Positions 17,964-25,320 of a DNA stretch of 26,221 nucleotides are shown here, in pieces. A program made the position numbers and the translations under genes. The notes under the pieces are model-generated. The model had not been told where the DNA came from, made no database searches, and was given only the letters and a program-made list of their open reading frames with translations. Source of the stretch: CAZPKH01 sp964587165 (GTDB lineage Bacteria > Bacteroidota > Bacteroidia > Bacteroidales > Muribaculaceae). Position 1 is the stretch's first letter, and the number at the start of each line of letters is the position of its first letter. The stretch spans positions 1-26,221 of the forward strand of contig CAZPKH010000026.1 in NCBI GenBank assembly GCA_964587165.1, given 5' to 3'.

Positions 17964-18341
17964 TCAGACCCCGAGCACAATTGCCGGGTCAATATTCAAC
18001 TCTTTCGAGATGCGTCTGCCGACCTGCATCGTCGGTTCACTCTTTCCTGACAGGAAATCACAGATGCGAGAAGGGCTAACCCCGATTTTCTTAGCGAGGG
18101 CAGCCTGCGAGAGACCCATTTCATACATGCGAAGTTTCAGAATATCTATCAACGAGGGCGTACCGATAGGATAATGAACATCTTCATACTCCTCAACAAG
18201 TGCGGACAGCAGATACAGCTCAATGCTGTTGGGATCATCGTCCGGAGTCTCATCATTTACCTTCGGTAGCAGTTCATCAATACGCCCCATCGCCCAGTCA
18301 TACTGAGCTTCGTTTTCGATTTTTGTCTTAATTGTTTCCAT
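17964..18341 (-). CDS. higA: HigA-type antitoxin, helix-turn-helix (XRE) protein
   Basis: With the ATG at 18341 the protein has 125 residues. The acidic N-terminal half (about 1-60, ending EEYEDVHYPIG) should wrap the toxin, and a Cro/CI-type helix-turn-helix covers about 65-120 (LSQAALAKKIGVSPSRICDFLSG in two parts). This is the usual HigA layout. Such antitoxins neutralise HigB and repress their own promoter. An ATG nine codons earlier (18368) overlaps the toxin gene; the later one leaves a 10-base gap and begins METIKTKIENEAQ, typical of the family, so I prefer it. The region is visibly richer in A and T than the neighbours, consistent with horizontal transfer. Confidence 0.87.
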   Translation of the reverse strand: METIKTKIENEAQYDWAMGRIDELLPKVNDETPDDDPNSIELYLLSALVEEYEDVHYPIGTPSLIDILKLRMYEMGLSQAALAKKIGVSPSRICDFLSGKSEPTMQVGRRISKELNIDPAIVLGV

Positions 18342-18351
18342 AACAATCTTA

Positions 18352-18648
18352 TTATAACAGTGAGACATCTTTTATTTTATCATATTCTGCGTGAGTTCCG
18401 ACCCACCTTATAAAAACGTGTTGGTGCTTAAATTGAACTACGACAATCAATCGGAAATCATTCCCCTTAATATTGAACACATAGTGCTGATTGCCTACGC
18501 TGTCAGCAAAATTAAAGGTGGCTCGCACATCCGCAAAGCAAGTCCAACTGCTCTTCTTGGTCTTGGAGTACCAGTCCTCCAGAGCTTCTTTTGCCTGGGG
18601 ATGATTCTGATAGTAAACGGTCAATGTCTTCCGTGAGATGATGTGCAT
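18352..18648 (-). CDS. higB: HigB-type toxin, mRNA interferase
   Basis: This 98-residue protein begins MHIISRKTL and contains the HigB-family core, ADVRATFNF, then HYVFNIKGNDFRLI, then VFIRWVGTHAEYDKI. It is full-length. HigB toxins are RelE-fold ribonucleases that cleave mRNA on the ribosome and arrest growth. The gene lies directly before higA, and toxin-first order is characteristic of higBA and unlike most type II modules. No truncation or frameshift is seen, so the module looks functional. Confidence 0.88.
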   Translation of the reverse strand: MHIISRKTLTVYYQNHPQAKEALEDWYSKTKKSSWTCFADVRATFNFADSVGNQHYVFNIKGNDFRLIVVVQFKHQHVFIRWVGTHAEYDKIKDVSLL

Positions 18649-18676
18649 GATAAGGGGTATACGTTTAATTACGTTA

Positions 18677-18707
18677 CAAAATTACGAATAAAATTTTGAA
18701 TTACAAA
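18677..18707 (-). promoter_or_regulatory. Promoter of higBA with possible HigA operator repeats
   Basis: On the minus strand TTTG (18707-18704) and TAATTTTG (18684-18677) stand 19 bases apart, a good Bacteroidetes promoter. Transcription would start near 18670, about 22 bases before higB. AATTAC occurs three times on the plus strand here (starting 18667, 18680 and 18699), flanking and overlapping both boxes, as expected if HigA binds to repress the operon. The promoter is well supported; the operator is a guess. Confidence 0.6.
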
Positions 18708-18769
18708 ACCCTCACAACATTATTATAAAATAATCCGGGTGGATATCGCCGAGCTCGGAAGGATTCGAC

Positions 18770-18783
18770 CTCGCGAGAGCGAG
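18770..18783 (+). other. Small hairpin with a GAGA tetraloop
   Basis: CTCGC (18770-18774) and GCGAG (18779-18783) enclose GAGA, a GNRA-type loop, in the divergent gap between higB and dxr. It lies upstream of the dxr promoter, so it would not be on that transcript. It may be a remnant or a DNA-level feature. No function is assigned. Confidence 0.3.
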
Positions 18784-18794
18784 CAAAATTATGG

Positions 18795-18825
18795 TTGTGG
18801 ATATGAAATTTTTGGTGTAAATTTG
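18795..18825 (+). promoter_or_regulatory. Promoter of dxr
   Basis: TTG (18795-18797) is followed after 20 bases by TAAATTTG (18818-18825), a clean match to the -7 box. The predicted start of transcription is near 18832, about 22 bases before the ATG of dxr. This also excludes the upstream TTG at 18830 as the translation start. Confidence 0.6.
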
Positions 18826-18853
18826 CCGATTGATAATATCCAGCTATCAATTA

Positions 18854-20020
18854 ATGCAAAATATAGCAATAATCGGATCGACAGGCTCTATCGGCACGCA
18901 GACGCTCGACACGGTGCGCCGCTTTGCGGAGCTTTTCCGCCCAACAGTGCTGGCCGCAGGGCGCAATGTGGATCTGCTCATCGAGCAGGCTCGCGAGTTT
19001 CGCCCAAATCTGGCTGTGATAGCCGACGAGACGCTATACCCGCAGCTGAAGGAGGCTCTGGCGGGCACCGGCATCGAGACGGCGGCCGGAGCATCGGCTT
19101 TGGCCGAGGCTATGGAGCGCCCTGACTTCGACACGGTGGTGACGGCTACCGTAGGGTACAGCGGCCTTGAGCCGACGATTCACGCCATACGCGCCGGCAA
19201 GCGGATAGCGCTCGCCAATAAGGAGACTCTCGTGGTGGCCGGCGAGCTGATCGAGAGGCTTCTCAAAGAGTCGGCCTCGACAATCGTGCCGGTCGACTCC
19301 GAACATTCCGCCATACACCAGTGCCTACGCGGCGAGGACCCGTCGACGGTGCGCCGGCTGATAATCACTGCCTCGGGTGGCCCGTTCCGCACATTCACGG
19401 CCGAGCAGCTGCGCGATGTCACGGTGGCTGACGCTCTGCGCCACCCCAACTGGAGCATGGGCGAGAAGATCACTATCGACTCGGCCACGATGATCAACAA
19501 GGCTTTTGAGATAATCGAGGCACGGTGGCTCTTCGGTATCGCCGGCGACCGCATAGAGGCTATCGTGCACCCGCAGTCGATCGTGCACTCGATGGTAGAG
19601 TTTGCCGACGGCGCTATCAAGGCTCAGCTCGGCAATCCCGACATGCACCTGCCGATACGCTACGCCCTGGCCGACGCCCGGCGCCTGCCTATGCCAGCGG
19701 AGCATCTTGAGCCGGCAGCCTATGCACAGCTGACGTTCGAAGCTCCCGACCCGGAGCGGTTTCCGTGTCTTACTCTTGCGCAGACAGCTCTGCAGCGCGG
19801 TGGCACTGCAGCGTGCGTGATAAACGCTGCCAACGAGGTGGCCAATCTCGCTTTCCGCCGCGGCCGCATACGCTTCACCGACATTTACCCTGTGATAGCC
19901 TCAACGCTCGAGAGCAGCACGCACATCGCCGCCCCGGGTTACGACGACTATGTGGCATCGAACGCCGAGGCACGAGCCCGCGCCGAGCAGGCTGTGGCCG
20001 CTATTGAAAATCTGAAATAA
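18854..20020 (+). CDS. dxr: 1-deoxy-D-xylulose 5-phosphate reductoisomerase
   Basis: This 388-residue enzyme converts deoxyxylulose phosphate to 2-C-methylerythritol 4-phosphate, the second step of the non-mevalonate isoprenoid pathway, using NADPH and a divalent metal. All family motifs are present: GSTGSIGTQTL at residues 8-18 (NADPH loop), ANKETLV (121-127), PVDSEHSAI with metal ligands Asp148 and Glu150, HPNWSMG (197-203), and INKAFEIIEARWLF with Glu222. The length is normal. I start at the ATG at 18854 because the longer frame opens with a TTG at the predicted transcription start and adds eight residues before the conserved NADPH loop. Dxr is the target of fosmidomycin. rseP follows after 27 bases, a neighbour pairing common in bacteria. 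Confidence 0.96.
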   Translation: MQNIAIIGSTGSIGTQTLDTVRRFAELFRPTVLAAGRNVDLLIEQAREFRPNLAVIADETLYPQLKEALAGTGIETAAGASALAEAMERPDFDTVVTATVGYSGLEPTIHAIRAGKRIALANKETLVVAGELIERLLKESASTIVPVDSEHSAIHQCLRGEDPSTVRRLIITASGGPFRTFTAEQLRDVTVADALRHPNWSMGEKITIDSATMINKAFEIIEARWLFGIAGDRIEAIVHPQSIVHSMVEFADGAIKAQLGNPDMHLPIRYALADARRLPMPAEHLEPAAYAQLTFEAPDPERFPCLTLAQTALQRGGTAACVINAANEVANLAFRRGRIRFTDIYPVIASTLESSTHIAAPGYDDYVASNAEARARAEQAVAAIENLK

Positions 20021-20047
20021 AACAACTACCCTACCCCACGCTACCGA

Positions 20048-21421
20048 ATGGAAACGTTCCTGATCAAAGCAGCCCAACTTATCGCGGCACTCGCCTTTCT
20101 GGTGATAGTGCACGAGTTCGGGCACTACATATTCGCAAGGATTTTCGGCATAAAGGTCGATAAATTCTATCTGTTTTTCAACCCATGGTTCTCGCTTGTG
20201 AAGTGGAAACCGAAAGCCAAGCCACTCAAGCCGGGCGAAACCGAGGAGACACGCGCAACGTCGTGGCGCGACACCGAGTACGGCATCGGCTGGCTTCCGC
20301 TCGGCGGCTACTGCAAGATAGCGGGCATGATCGACGAGTCGATGGACCGCGAGCAGATGGCTCAGCCGGCCAAGCCGTGGGAGTTCCGCTCCAAGGCGGC
20401 CTACAAGCGTCTGCTTGTGATGGCCGGCGGTGTGCTCTTCAACTTCATTCTGGCGATACTGATCTATGCCGGCATGGCATGGTACTGGGGCACGAAATAT
20501 ATACCTCTGGACCGTATGGAGGAGGGTATGGACTTTGTGCCGGCGGCTCAGGAGGCGGGATTCCGCAACGGCGACCGCCCCTACATGGCCGACGGCAAGC
20601 TGCTCGACGCCGCCGACTCCGACATGATGCTGCGTATGCTTGAGGCCAAGACCGTCACGGTGATACGCAACGGCGGGGCCGACACGGTCGACATCGAGAT
20701 ACCCGACGGATTCCTCTTCCGCATCAACGAGGCCAAGGCATTCATGGCGATGCGTGTGCCGGTGGTGGTCGACAAGACCGTGGGCGGCGAGGCTGCCGAG
20801 AAAGCCGGCATACGCCCCGGCGACCGCCTCATAGCCGTCGACACAATCCGCACTCCCAGCTACACCGAGCTTACGCCGGCCCTTCAGCAGTATGCCGGCA
20901 AGCCGGTCGACATCACCGTGCTGCGCGACGGCTCGGAGCTCCGCCTCAAAGCCACGCCCAACAAATACGGCAAGCTCGGATTCCAACTCCGACAGCCCAC
21001 CGATATTTACGAGCCGGTGATCGTGCAGTACAACCTGCTCGAAGCATTCCCGCAAGGTGTGAGCGACGGCACTACGATGCTCACCAACTATGCCGGCTCG
21101 CTCAAGCATATTTTCTCAAAAGAGGGTGCCGAGAGCCTCGGCGGCTTCGGAGCGATAGGCGATATGTTCCCGGAGAAGTGGAACTGGATGTCGTTCTGGA
21201 GCGTTACGGCTTTCCTGTCGGTGGCTCTGGCGATCATGAACATACTCCCCATACCGGGTCTCGACGGCGGCCATATCATGTTCCTGCTCTGGGAGGTAGT
21301 GACACGCCGCAAGGTGCCCGAGAAGGTGATGGAGTGGGCTCAGATGATAGGTATGGCATTCCTGCTGCTACTGCTGCTGTATGCCAACATGAACGATATT
21401 TTCAGAACTTTCCTCAAATAA
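20048..21421 (+). CDS. rseP: RseP-type site-2 intramembrane metalloprotease
   Basis: This 457-residue membrane protein has the zinc site HEFGH at residues 22-26 in the first helix and the second motif NILPIPGLDGGH, with Asp406 as the third ligand. Two PDZ-like domains lie between them (about 160-220 and 238-302). A membrane helix is at about 123-145 and two more are at the C-terminus. RseP cleaves membrane-embedded anti-sigma factors and leftover signal peptides. Which substrate is cut here cannot be told, as no anti-sigma factor gene is in the window. All catalytic residues are present. It lies between dxr and rlmI, with 27 and 6 base gaps, and is probably co-transcribed with them. Confidence 0.95.
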   Translation: METFLIKAAQLIAALAFLVIVHEFGHYIFARIFGIKVDKFYLFFNPWFSLVKWKPKAKPLKPGETEETRATSWRDTEYGIGWLPLGGYCKIAGMIDESMDREQMAQPAKPWEFRSKAAYKRLLVMAGGVLFNFILAILIYAGMAWYWGTKYIPLDRMEEGMDFVPAAQEAGFRNGDRPYMADGKLLDAADSDMMLRMLEAKTVTVIRNGGADTVDIEIPDGFLFRINEAKAFMAMRVPVVVDKTVGGEAAEKAGIRPGDRLIAVDTIRTPSYTELTPALQQYAGKPVDITVLRDGSELRLKATPNKYGKLGFQLRQPTDIYEPVIVQYNLLEAFPQGVSDGTTMLTNYAGSLKHIFSKEGAESLGGFGAIGDMFPEKWNWMSFWSVTAFLSVALAIMNILPIPGLDGGHIMFLLWEVVTRRKVPEKVMEWAQMIGMAFLLLLLLYANMNDIFRTFLK

Positions 21422-21427
21422 GCCGCT

Positions 21428-22624
21428 ATGGGATATAAACGGATCATACTCAAGCGAGGCAAAGAGGAGTCGCTCGACAGATTCCACCCCTGGGTATTCT
21501 CGGGCGCGATAAAGGAGCTGCCCGACGGTATCGACGAGGGCGATGTGGTCGAGGTAGTGACCGCCGAAGGGCGCTCGATGGGTGTAGGGCACTTCCAGAT
21601 CGGCTCGATAGCCGTGCGGATGCTCTCTACCGAGACCGAGCCGATCGACAAATCGTACTTCGCCCGCCGCATCGAGGCGGCATGGCAGCTGCGCAAGGCA
21701 TTAGGGCTGGTGGACGACAGCGCCACCACAGCCTACCGGCTGGTGCACGGCGAGGGGGATTTCCTCCCCGGCCTGGTGGTCGACATCTACGACTCTACCG
21801 CCGTGCTCCAGGCTCACTCGCCCGGCATGCACTATGCGCGCCACACACTGGCCGAGGTGATAGCGGGGCTCGACGGCGCCGGGGTGCGCAACGTATATTA
21901 TAAATCGGAGACCACCCTGCCCTACAAAGCGCGACTCGATCCGGTGAACCAATATATAATCGGCGGCTTCGAGACCGATGTGGCCACCGAGAACGGTCTG
22001 CGCTTCCGCATCGACTGGCTGCGCGGCCAAAAGACAGGATTCTTCATAGATCAGCGCGACAACCGCGCCCTGCTCGAACGCTATGCCGCCGGGCGCAAGG
22101 TGCTCAACATGTTCTGCTACACCGGCGGATTCTCGGTGTACGCCCTGCGCGGAGGAGCTGTGAAAGTCGATTCGGTCGACTCGTCGGCCAAGGCCATAGA
22201 CATCACCGACGCTAACGTGGAGCTCAATTTCGGCTCGCGCGACGCCGACGGCCGCCACACATCATACGCCGAGGATGCCTTCCGGTTTCTCAGCGAGATG
22301 GAGCCCGGAGCCTACGACCTGATAGTGCTCGACCCTCCCGCCTTCGCCAAACACCGCGGCGCTCTCAAAAACGCACTGATGGGGTACCGCCGCATCAATA
22401 CCAAGGCATTCGAGAAGATAGCCCCCGGAGGTATCCTCTTCACTTTCTCATGCTCGCAGGCGGTGAGCCGCGAGCAGTTCCGGCTCGCCGTATTCTCGGC
22501 AGCTGCACGCTCCGGCCGCAAGGTGCGCATACTCCACCAGCTCACACAGCCGGCCGACCATCCTGTGAATATTTACCACCCCGAGGGCGAGTACCTCAAG
22601 GGGCTTATACTATATGTAGAATGA
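21428..22624 (+). CDS. rlmI: RlmI-like class I rRNA methyltransferase with N-terminal PUA domain
   Basis: This 398-residue protein has a PUA-type RNA-binding domain in the first 75 residues (FHPWVFSGAI). A middle domain follows, then a Rossmann methyltransferase domain. Visible motifs are QKTGFFIDQRDNR (201-213), the SAM-binding NMFCYTGGFSVYA (227-239), DPPAFAK (302-308) and SCSQ with a Cys at 342. This is the RlmI/RlmK-type layout; E. coli RlmI makes m5C1962 in 23S rRNA. The family is clear, but the exact target base is inferred by homology. The stop overlaps the next start by four bases (ATGA), pointing to coupled translation. Confidence 0.88.
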   Translation: MGYKRIILKRGKEESLDRFHPWVFSGAIKELPDGIDEGDVVEVVTAEGRSMGVGHFQIGSIAVRMLSTETEPIDKSYFARRIEAAWQLRKALGLVDDSATTAYRLVHGEGDFLPGLVVDIYDSTAVLQAHSPGMHYARHTLAEVIAGLDGAGVRNVYYKSETTLPYKARLDPVNQYIIGGFETDVATENGLRFRIDWLRGQKTGFFIDQRDNRALLERYAAGRKVLNMFCYTGGFSVYALRGGAVKVDSVDSSAKAIDITDANVELNFGSRDADGRHTSYAEDAFRFLSEMEPGAYDLIVLDPPAFAKHRGALKNALMGYRRINTKAFEKIAPGGILFTFSCSQAVSREQFRLAVFSAAARSGRKVRILHQLTQPADHPVNIYHPEGEYLKGLILYVE

Positions 22625-24639
22625 AAATACGTCATTTCATGGGCGCGGCACTCCTCGCCCTCACTGCTTCATCAGCCATGGCTACAGAATCAGACAAAAC
22701 ACCGTTCAACTATCATGCCGACCGGTTTGCCGACATCGAAGTGCTCCGCTATCAGGTGCCCGGCTTCGAGTCGCTCACACCGCAGCAGCGCATCTTCATA
22801 TATTACCTCACCGAGGCTGCCCTCTCGGGCCGCGACATACTCTGGGACCAGAACTGCGCTTACAACCTGCCGCTGCGCCGCCTTATCGAGGCTATCTATA
22901 CTAACTACTCGGGCGATCGCGAGAGCGCTGACTTCAAGGCGTTTGAGAAGTATCTCAAGCAGGTGGAGTTCGGCAACGGTGTGCACCACCACTACTCGAT
23001 GGATAAATTCACTCCCGAGTTTTCGGAAGCATTCTTCGATGCCGAGGTGGCCAAGCTCCCTGCCGGTGTGGCCGGCGACGACATCGCCACGCTGCGCCGC
23101 GTGATATTCGACCCCGCGTTCATGGCCAAGCGCGTCAATCAGGCTGCCGGCCAGGATCTTATCGTCACGTCAGCGAACAATCTCTACGGTCCCGGGGTGA
23201 CACAGGCCGAGGTCGAGGAGTATTTCGCCCGGCTCAAAGACCCTAACGATCAGACACCGGTGTCGTACGGCCTCAACACCCGCGTGGTGCGCGATGCCGA
23301 CGGTAATATCGCCGAGGAGACATACCGCGTGGGCGGCCTCTACTCACCGGCCATAGAGCGTATCGTCGACAATCTGGCCAAAGCACGCCAATACGCCGAG
23401 ACCGAGCAGCAGGGTGCCGTGATCGACAAACTGATCGAATATTACACCACGGGCTCGCTCAAGGCGTTCGACGAATACTCCATACTCTGGACCGAAGACA
23501 CGGCTCCGCAGGTCGACTTCATCAACGGATTCATCGAGAGCTACGGCGACCCGCTGGGTATGACCGGCTCGTGGGAGTCGATCGTAAACTTCAAGAACAA
23601 CGAAGCCTCCGAACGCACAGAGACAATATCGCGCAACGCGCAGTGGTTTGAGGACAACTCGCCCGTAGATCCCCGCTTCCGCAAACCTGTGGTGAAAGGC
23701 GTATCGGCCAAGGTGATCAACGCCGCCATACTCGCCGGCGACGCTTACCCCGCCACCCCGATAGGCATCAACCTGCCGAACGCCAACTGGATACGCGCCG
23801 CCCACGGATCTAAATCGGTGACTATCGAAAATATCACATCGGCCTACGACGAGGCTTCGCACGGCGACGGCTTCAACGAAGAGTTTGTGATCGACGCCCC
23901 TACGCGCGACCTGCTCGACAAATATCTCTTCATCACCGACAATCTGCACACCGACCTGCACGAATGTCTCGGACACGGCTCCGGACAGCTTCTGCCGGGT
24001 GTCGACCCCGATGCCCTCAAAGCCCACGGATCGACCCTCGAGGAGGCACGCGCCGACCTTTTCGCCCTCTACTATCTGGCCGACCCGAAGTTGGTGGAGC
24101 TCGGTCTGCTCGACAATCCGGATGCCTACAAAGCTGAGTACTACAAATATATGCTCAACGGCCTTATGACACAGCTGATGCGCATCGAGCCCGGCAAAGA
24201 TGTCGAGGAGGCTCACATGCGCAACCGCAAGCTCATAGCCGAATGGGCTCTGGAGCACGGCGCGGCTGACAAGGTGGTCGAGCTGGTGGATATCGACGGC
24301 AAGACATTCGTCAAAATCAACGACTACTCCAAGCTCCGCGACCTGTTCGGACAGCTGCTGGGCGAGATTCAGCGCATCAAGAGCGAGGGCGACTATGCCG
24401 CCGGCGAAGCTCTGGTCGAGAAATATGCCGTGGCCGTCGACCCCAAGCTGCACAAAGAGGTGCTCGACCGCTACGCTACGCTCAGTATCGCCCCCTACAA
24501 AGGGTTCGTCAACCCGGTATACACTCCGGTGACCGATGCCAACGGGCAGATCAAGGATGTGAAAGTGAGCTACGGCGAGGGGTACATACCCCAGATGCTC
24601 CGCTACTCGCAGGACTACACCACCCTTCTCAATAAGTAA
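22621..24639 (+). CDS. Dipeptidyl peptidase III (M49 metallopeptidase), exported form
   Basis: From the ATG at 22621 the protein has 672 residues, the size of the Bacteroides DPP III. The zinc motif is HECLGH at 447-452, the family form HExxGH with its extra residue, and the second motif EEARAD is at 474-479 with Glu475 as third zinc ligand. DPP III releases dipeptides from the N-terminus of short peptides. A signal peptide is likely (MKIRHFMGAALLALTASSAMA), without a lipobox Cys, so it probably acts in the periplasm. The Cys in the zinc motif (449) corresponds to the one known in the B. thetaiotaomicron enzyme. An in-frame ATG 171 bases earlier lies inside rlmI and gives no sensible sequence, so I rejected it. 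Confidence 0.9.
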   Translation: MKIRHFMGAALLALTASSAMATESDKTPFNYHADRFADIEVLRYQVPGFESLTPQQRIFIYYLTEAALSGRDILWDQNCAYNLPLRRLIEAIYTNYSGDRESADFKAFEKYLKQVEFGNGVHHHYSMDKFTPEFSEAFFDAEVAKLPAGVAGDDIATLRRVIFDPAFMAKRVNQAAGQDLIVTSANNLYGPGVTQAEVEEYFARLKDPNDQTPVSYGLNTRVVRDADGNIAEETYRVGGLYSPAIERIVDNLAKARQYAETEQQGAVIDKLIEYYTTGSLKAFDEYSILWTEDTAPQVDFINGFIESYGDPLGMTGSWESIVNFKNNEASERTETISRNAQWFEDNSPVDPRFRKPVVKGVSAKVINAAILAGDAYPATPIGINLPNANWIRAAHGSKSVTIENITSAYDEASHGDGFNEEFVIDAPTRDLLDKYLFITDNLHTDLHECLGHGSGQLLPGVDPDALKAHGSTLEEARADLFALYYLADPKLVELGLLDNPDAYKAEYYKYMLNGLMTQLMRIEPGKDVEEAHMRNRKLIAEWALEHGAADKVVELVDIDGKTFVKINDYSKLRDLFGQLLGEIQRIKSEGDYAAGEALVEKYAVAVDPKLHKEVLDRYATLSIAPYKGFVNPVYTPVTDANGQIKDVKVSYGEGYIPQMLRYSQDYTTLLNK

Positions 24640-24663
24640 CCCCCACCCCTACCGACGCACATC

Positions 24664-25281
24664 ATGAAAAAGATTTTTGCAATACTGCTTCTGGCTATTG
24701 CCGTAGCGATGCCCCACAGTGCCTCGGCACAGCTGCGCTGGGGCCCGACGGCGGGTGTCGACTTCACCAATCTGCATTTCAAGCAGGATCTCTTCACCAT
24801 CGACCAGACCGTCGGAGCCACCGGCGGTGTGGCGTGCGAGATGATGTTTCACGGCATCGGCTTCGGCCTCGACTTCGGGCTGCTCTATCAGATGCGCGGA
24901 GCGCGTCTGCACTTAGGCGAGCGCGAGATGTGGTCGTGGCAGGGGTACGGCGACGAGCGTCTGATGCTCCACTATGTCGACATACCGTTTCACCTGCGGT
25001 TCAAGTACACCCGCCTGGAGGGGCTTGAGGAGATAGTGGCGCCGCTGGTGTATGGCGGTGTGGACTTCGGATTTCTCGTAGGCCACAGCCGGTGCAAAGC
25101 CATCGACTACACCGGCGGCCAGATAGGCCTGACAGCCGGCGCCGGAGTCGAGCTTTTCAAAAACTGGCAGGTCACGGCAAGCTACACCTGGGGGGTGACA
25201 TACGCCCTGAAGATGGCCATCCTGACCAACGACTCAGCCCAGAACCGCACCTGGAACCTCCGCGTGGCATACTTATTCTGA
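24664..25281 (+). CDS. Small outer-membrane beta-barrel protein, PorT-like
   Basis: This 205-residue protein has a signal peptide ending ASA before Gln24. Amphipathic strands rich in Gly and aromatic residues follow (for example GFGLDFGLLYQMRGARLHL and YVDIPFHLRFKY) and the C-terminus ends YLF. This is the pattern of the 8-strand PorT/OmpX-like outer-membrane barrels (OMP_b-brl_2) common in Bacteroidetes. It starts 24 bases after the DPP III gene. The role is unknown; PorT itself serves type IX secretion, but nothing else here supports that function, so I give no symbol. Confidence 0.82.
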   Translation: MKKIFAILLLAIAVAMPHSASAQLRWGPTAGVDFTNLHFKQDLFTIDQTVGATGGVACEMMFHGIGFGLDFGLLYQMRGARLHLGEREMWSWQGYGDERLMLHYVDIPFHLRFKYTRLEGLEEIVAPLVYGGVDFGFLVGHSRCKAIDYTGGQIGLTAGAGVELFKNWQVTASYTWGVTYALKMAILTNDSAQNRTWNLRVAYLF

Positions 25282-25320
25282 TAATATAAACCATAAATCA
25301 CAATCCATAAAATAGCAATT

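Noticed and set aside
17728..18174. Several short open frames on both strands in and beside the GC-rich block
   Set aside because: They overlap one another on both strands, none has a plausible start region or protein-like composition, and hairpins explain the sequence better.
18741..18790. A stretch with GGATTCGACC that resembles part of a tRNA T arm
   Set aside because: No acceptor stem, anticodon arm or CCA end can be paired around it on either strand.
18830..18853. Upstream TTG start for dxr
   Set aside because: It falls at the predicted transcription start, and the conserved NADPH-binding region begins right after the ATG at 18854.
19901..21109. A 402-codon open frame on the minus strand opposite dxr and rseP
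   Set aside because: It lies against two conserved genes with complete motifs; its translation (His/Val/Gly-rich) is what the reverse of such coding DNA yields.
23344..24453. A 369-codon open frame on the minus strand opposite the DPP III gene
   Set aside because: It is a shadow of a gene with an intact catalytic motif and has no promoter or family features of its own.
24664..25281. Assigning the small barrel protein to type IX secretion as PorT
   Set aside because: The fold is shared by many unrelated Bacteroidetes barrels and no other secretion gene of that system is in the window.
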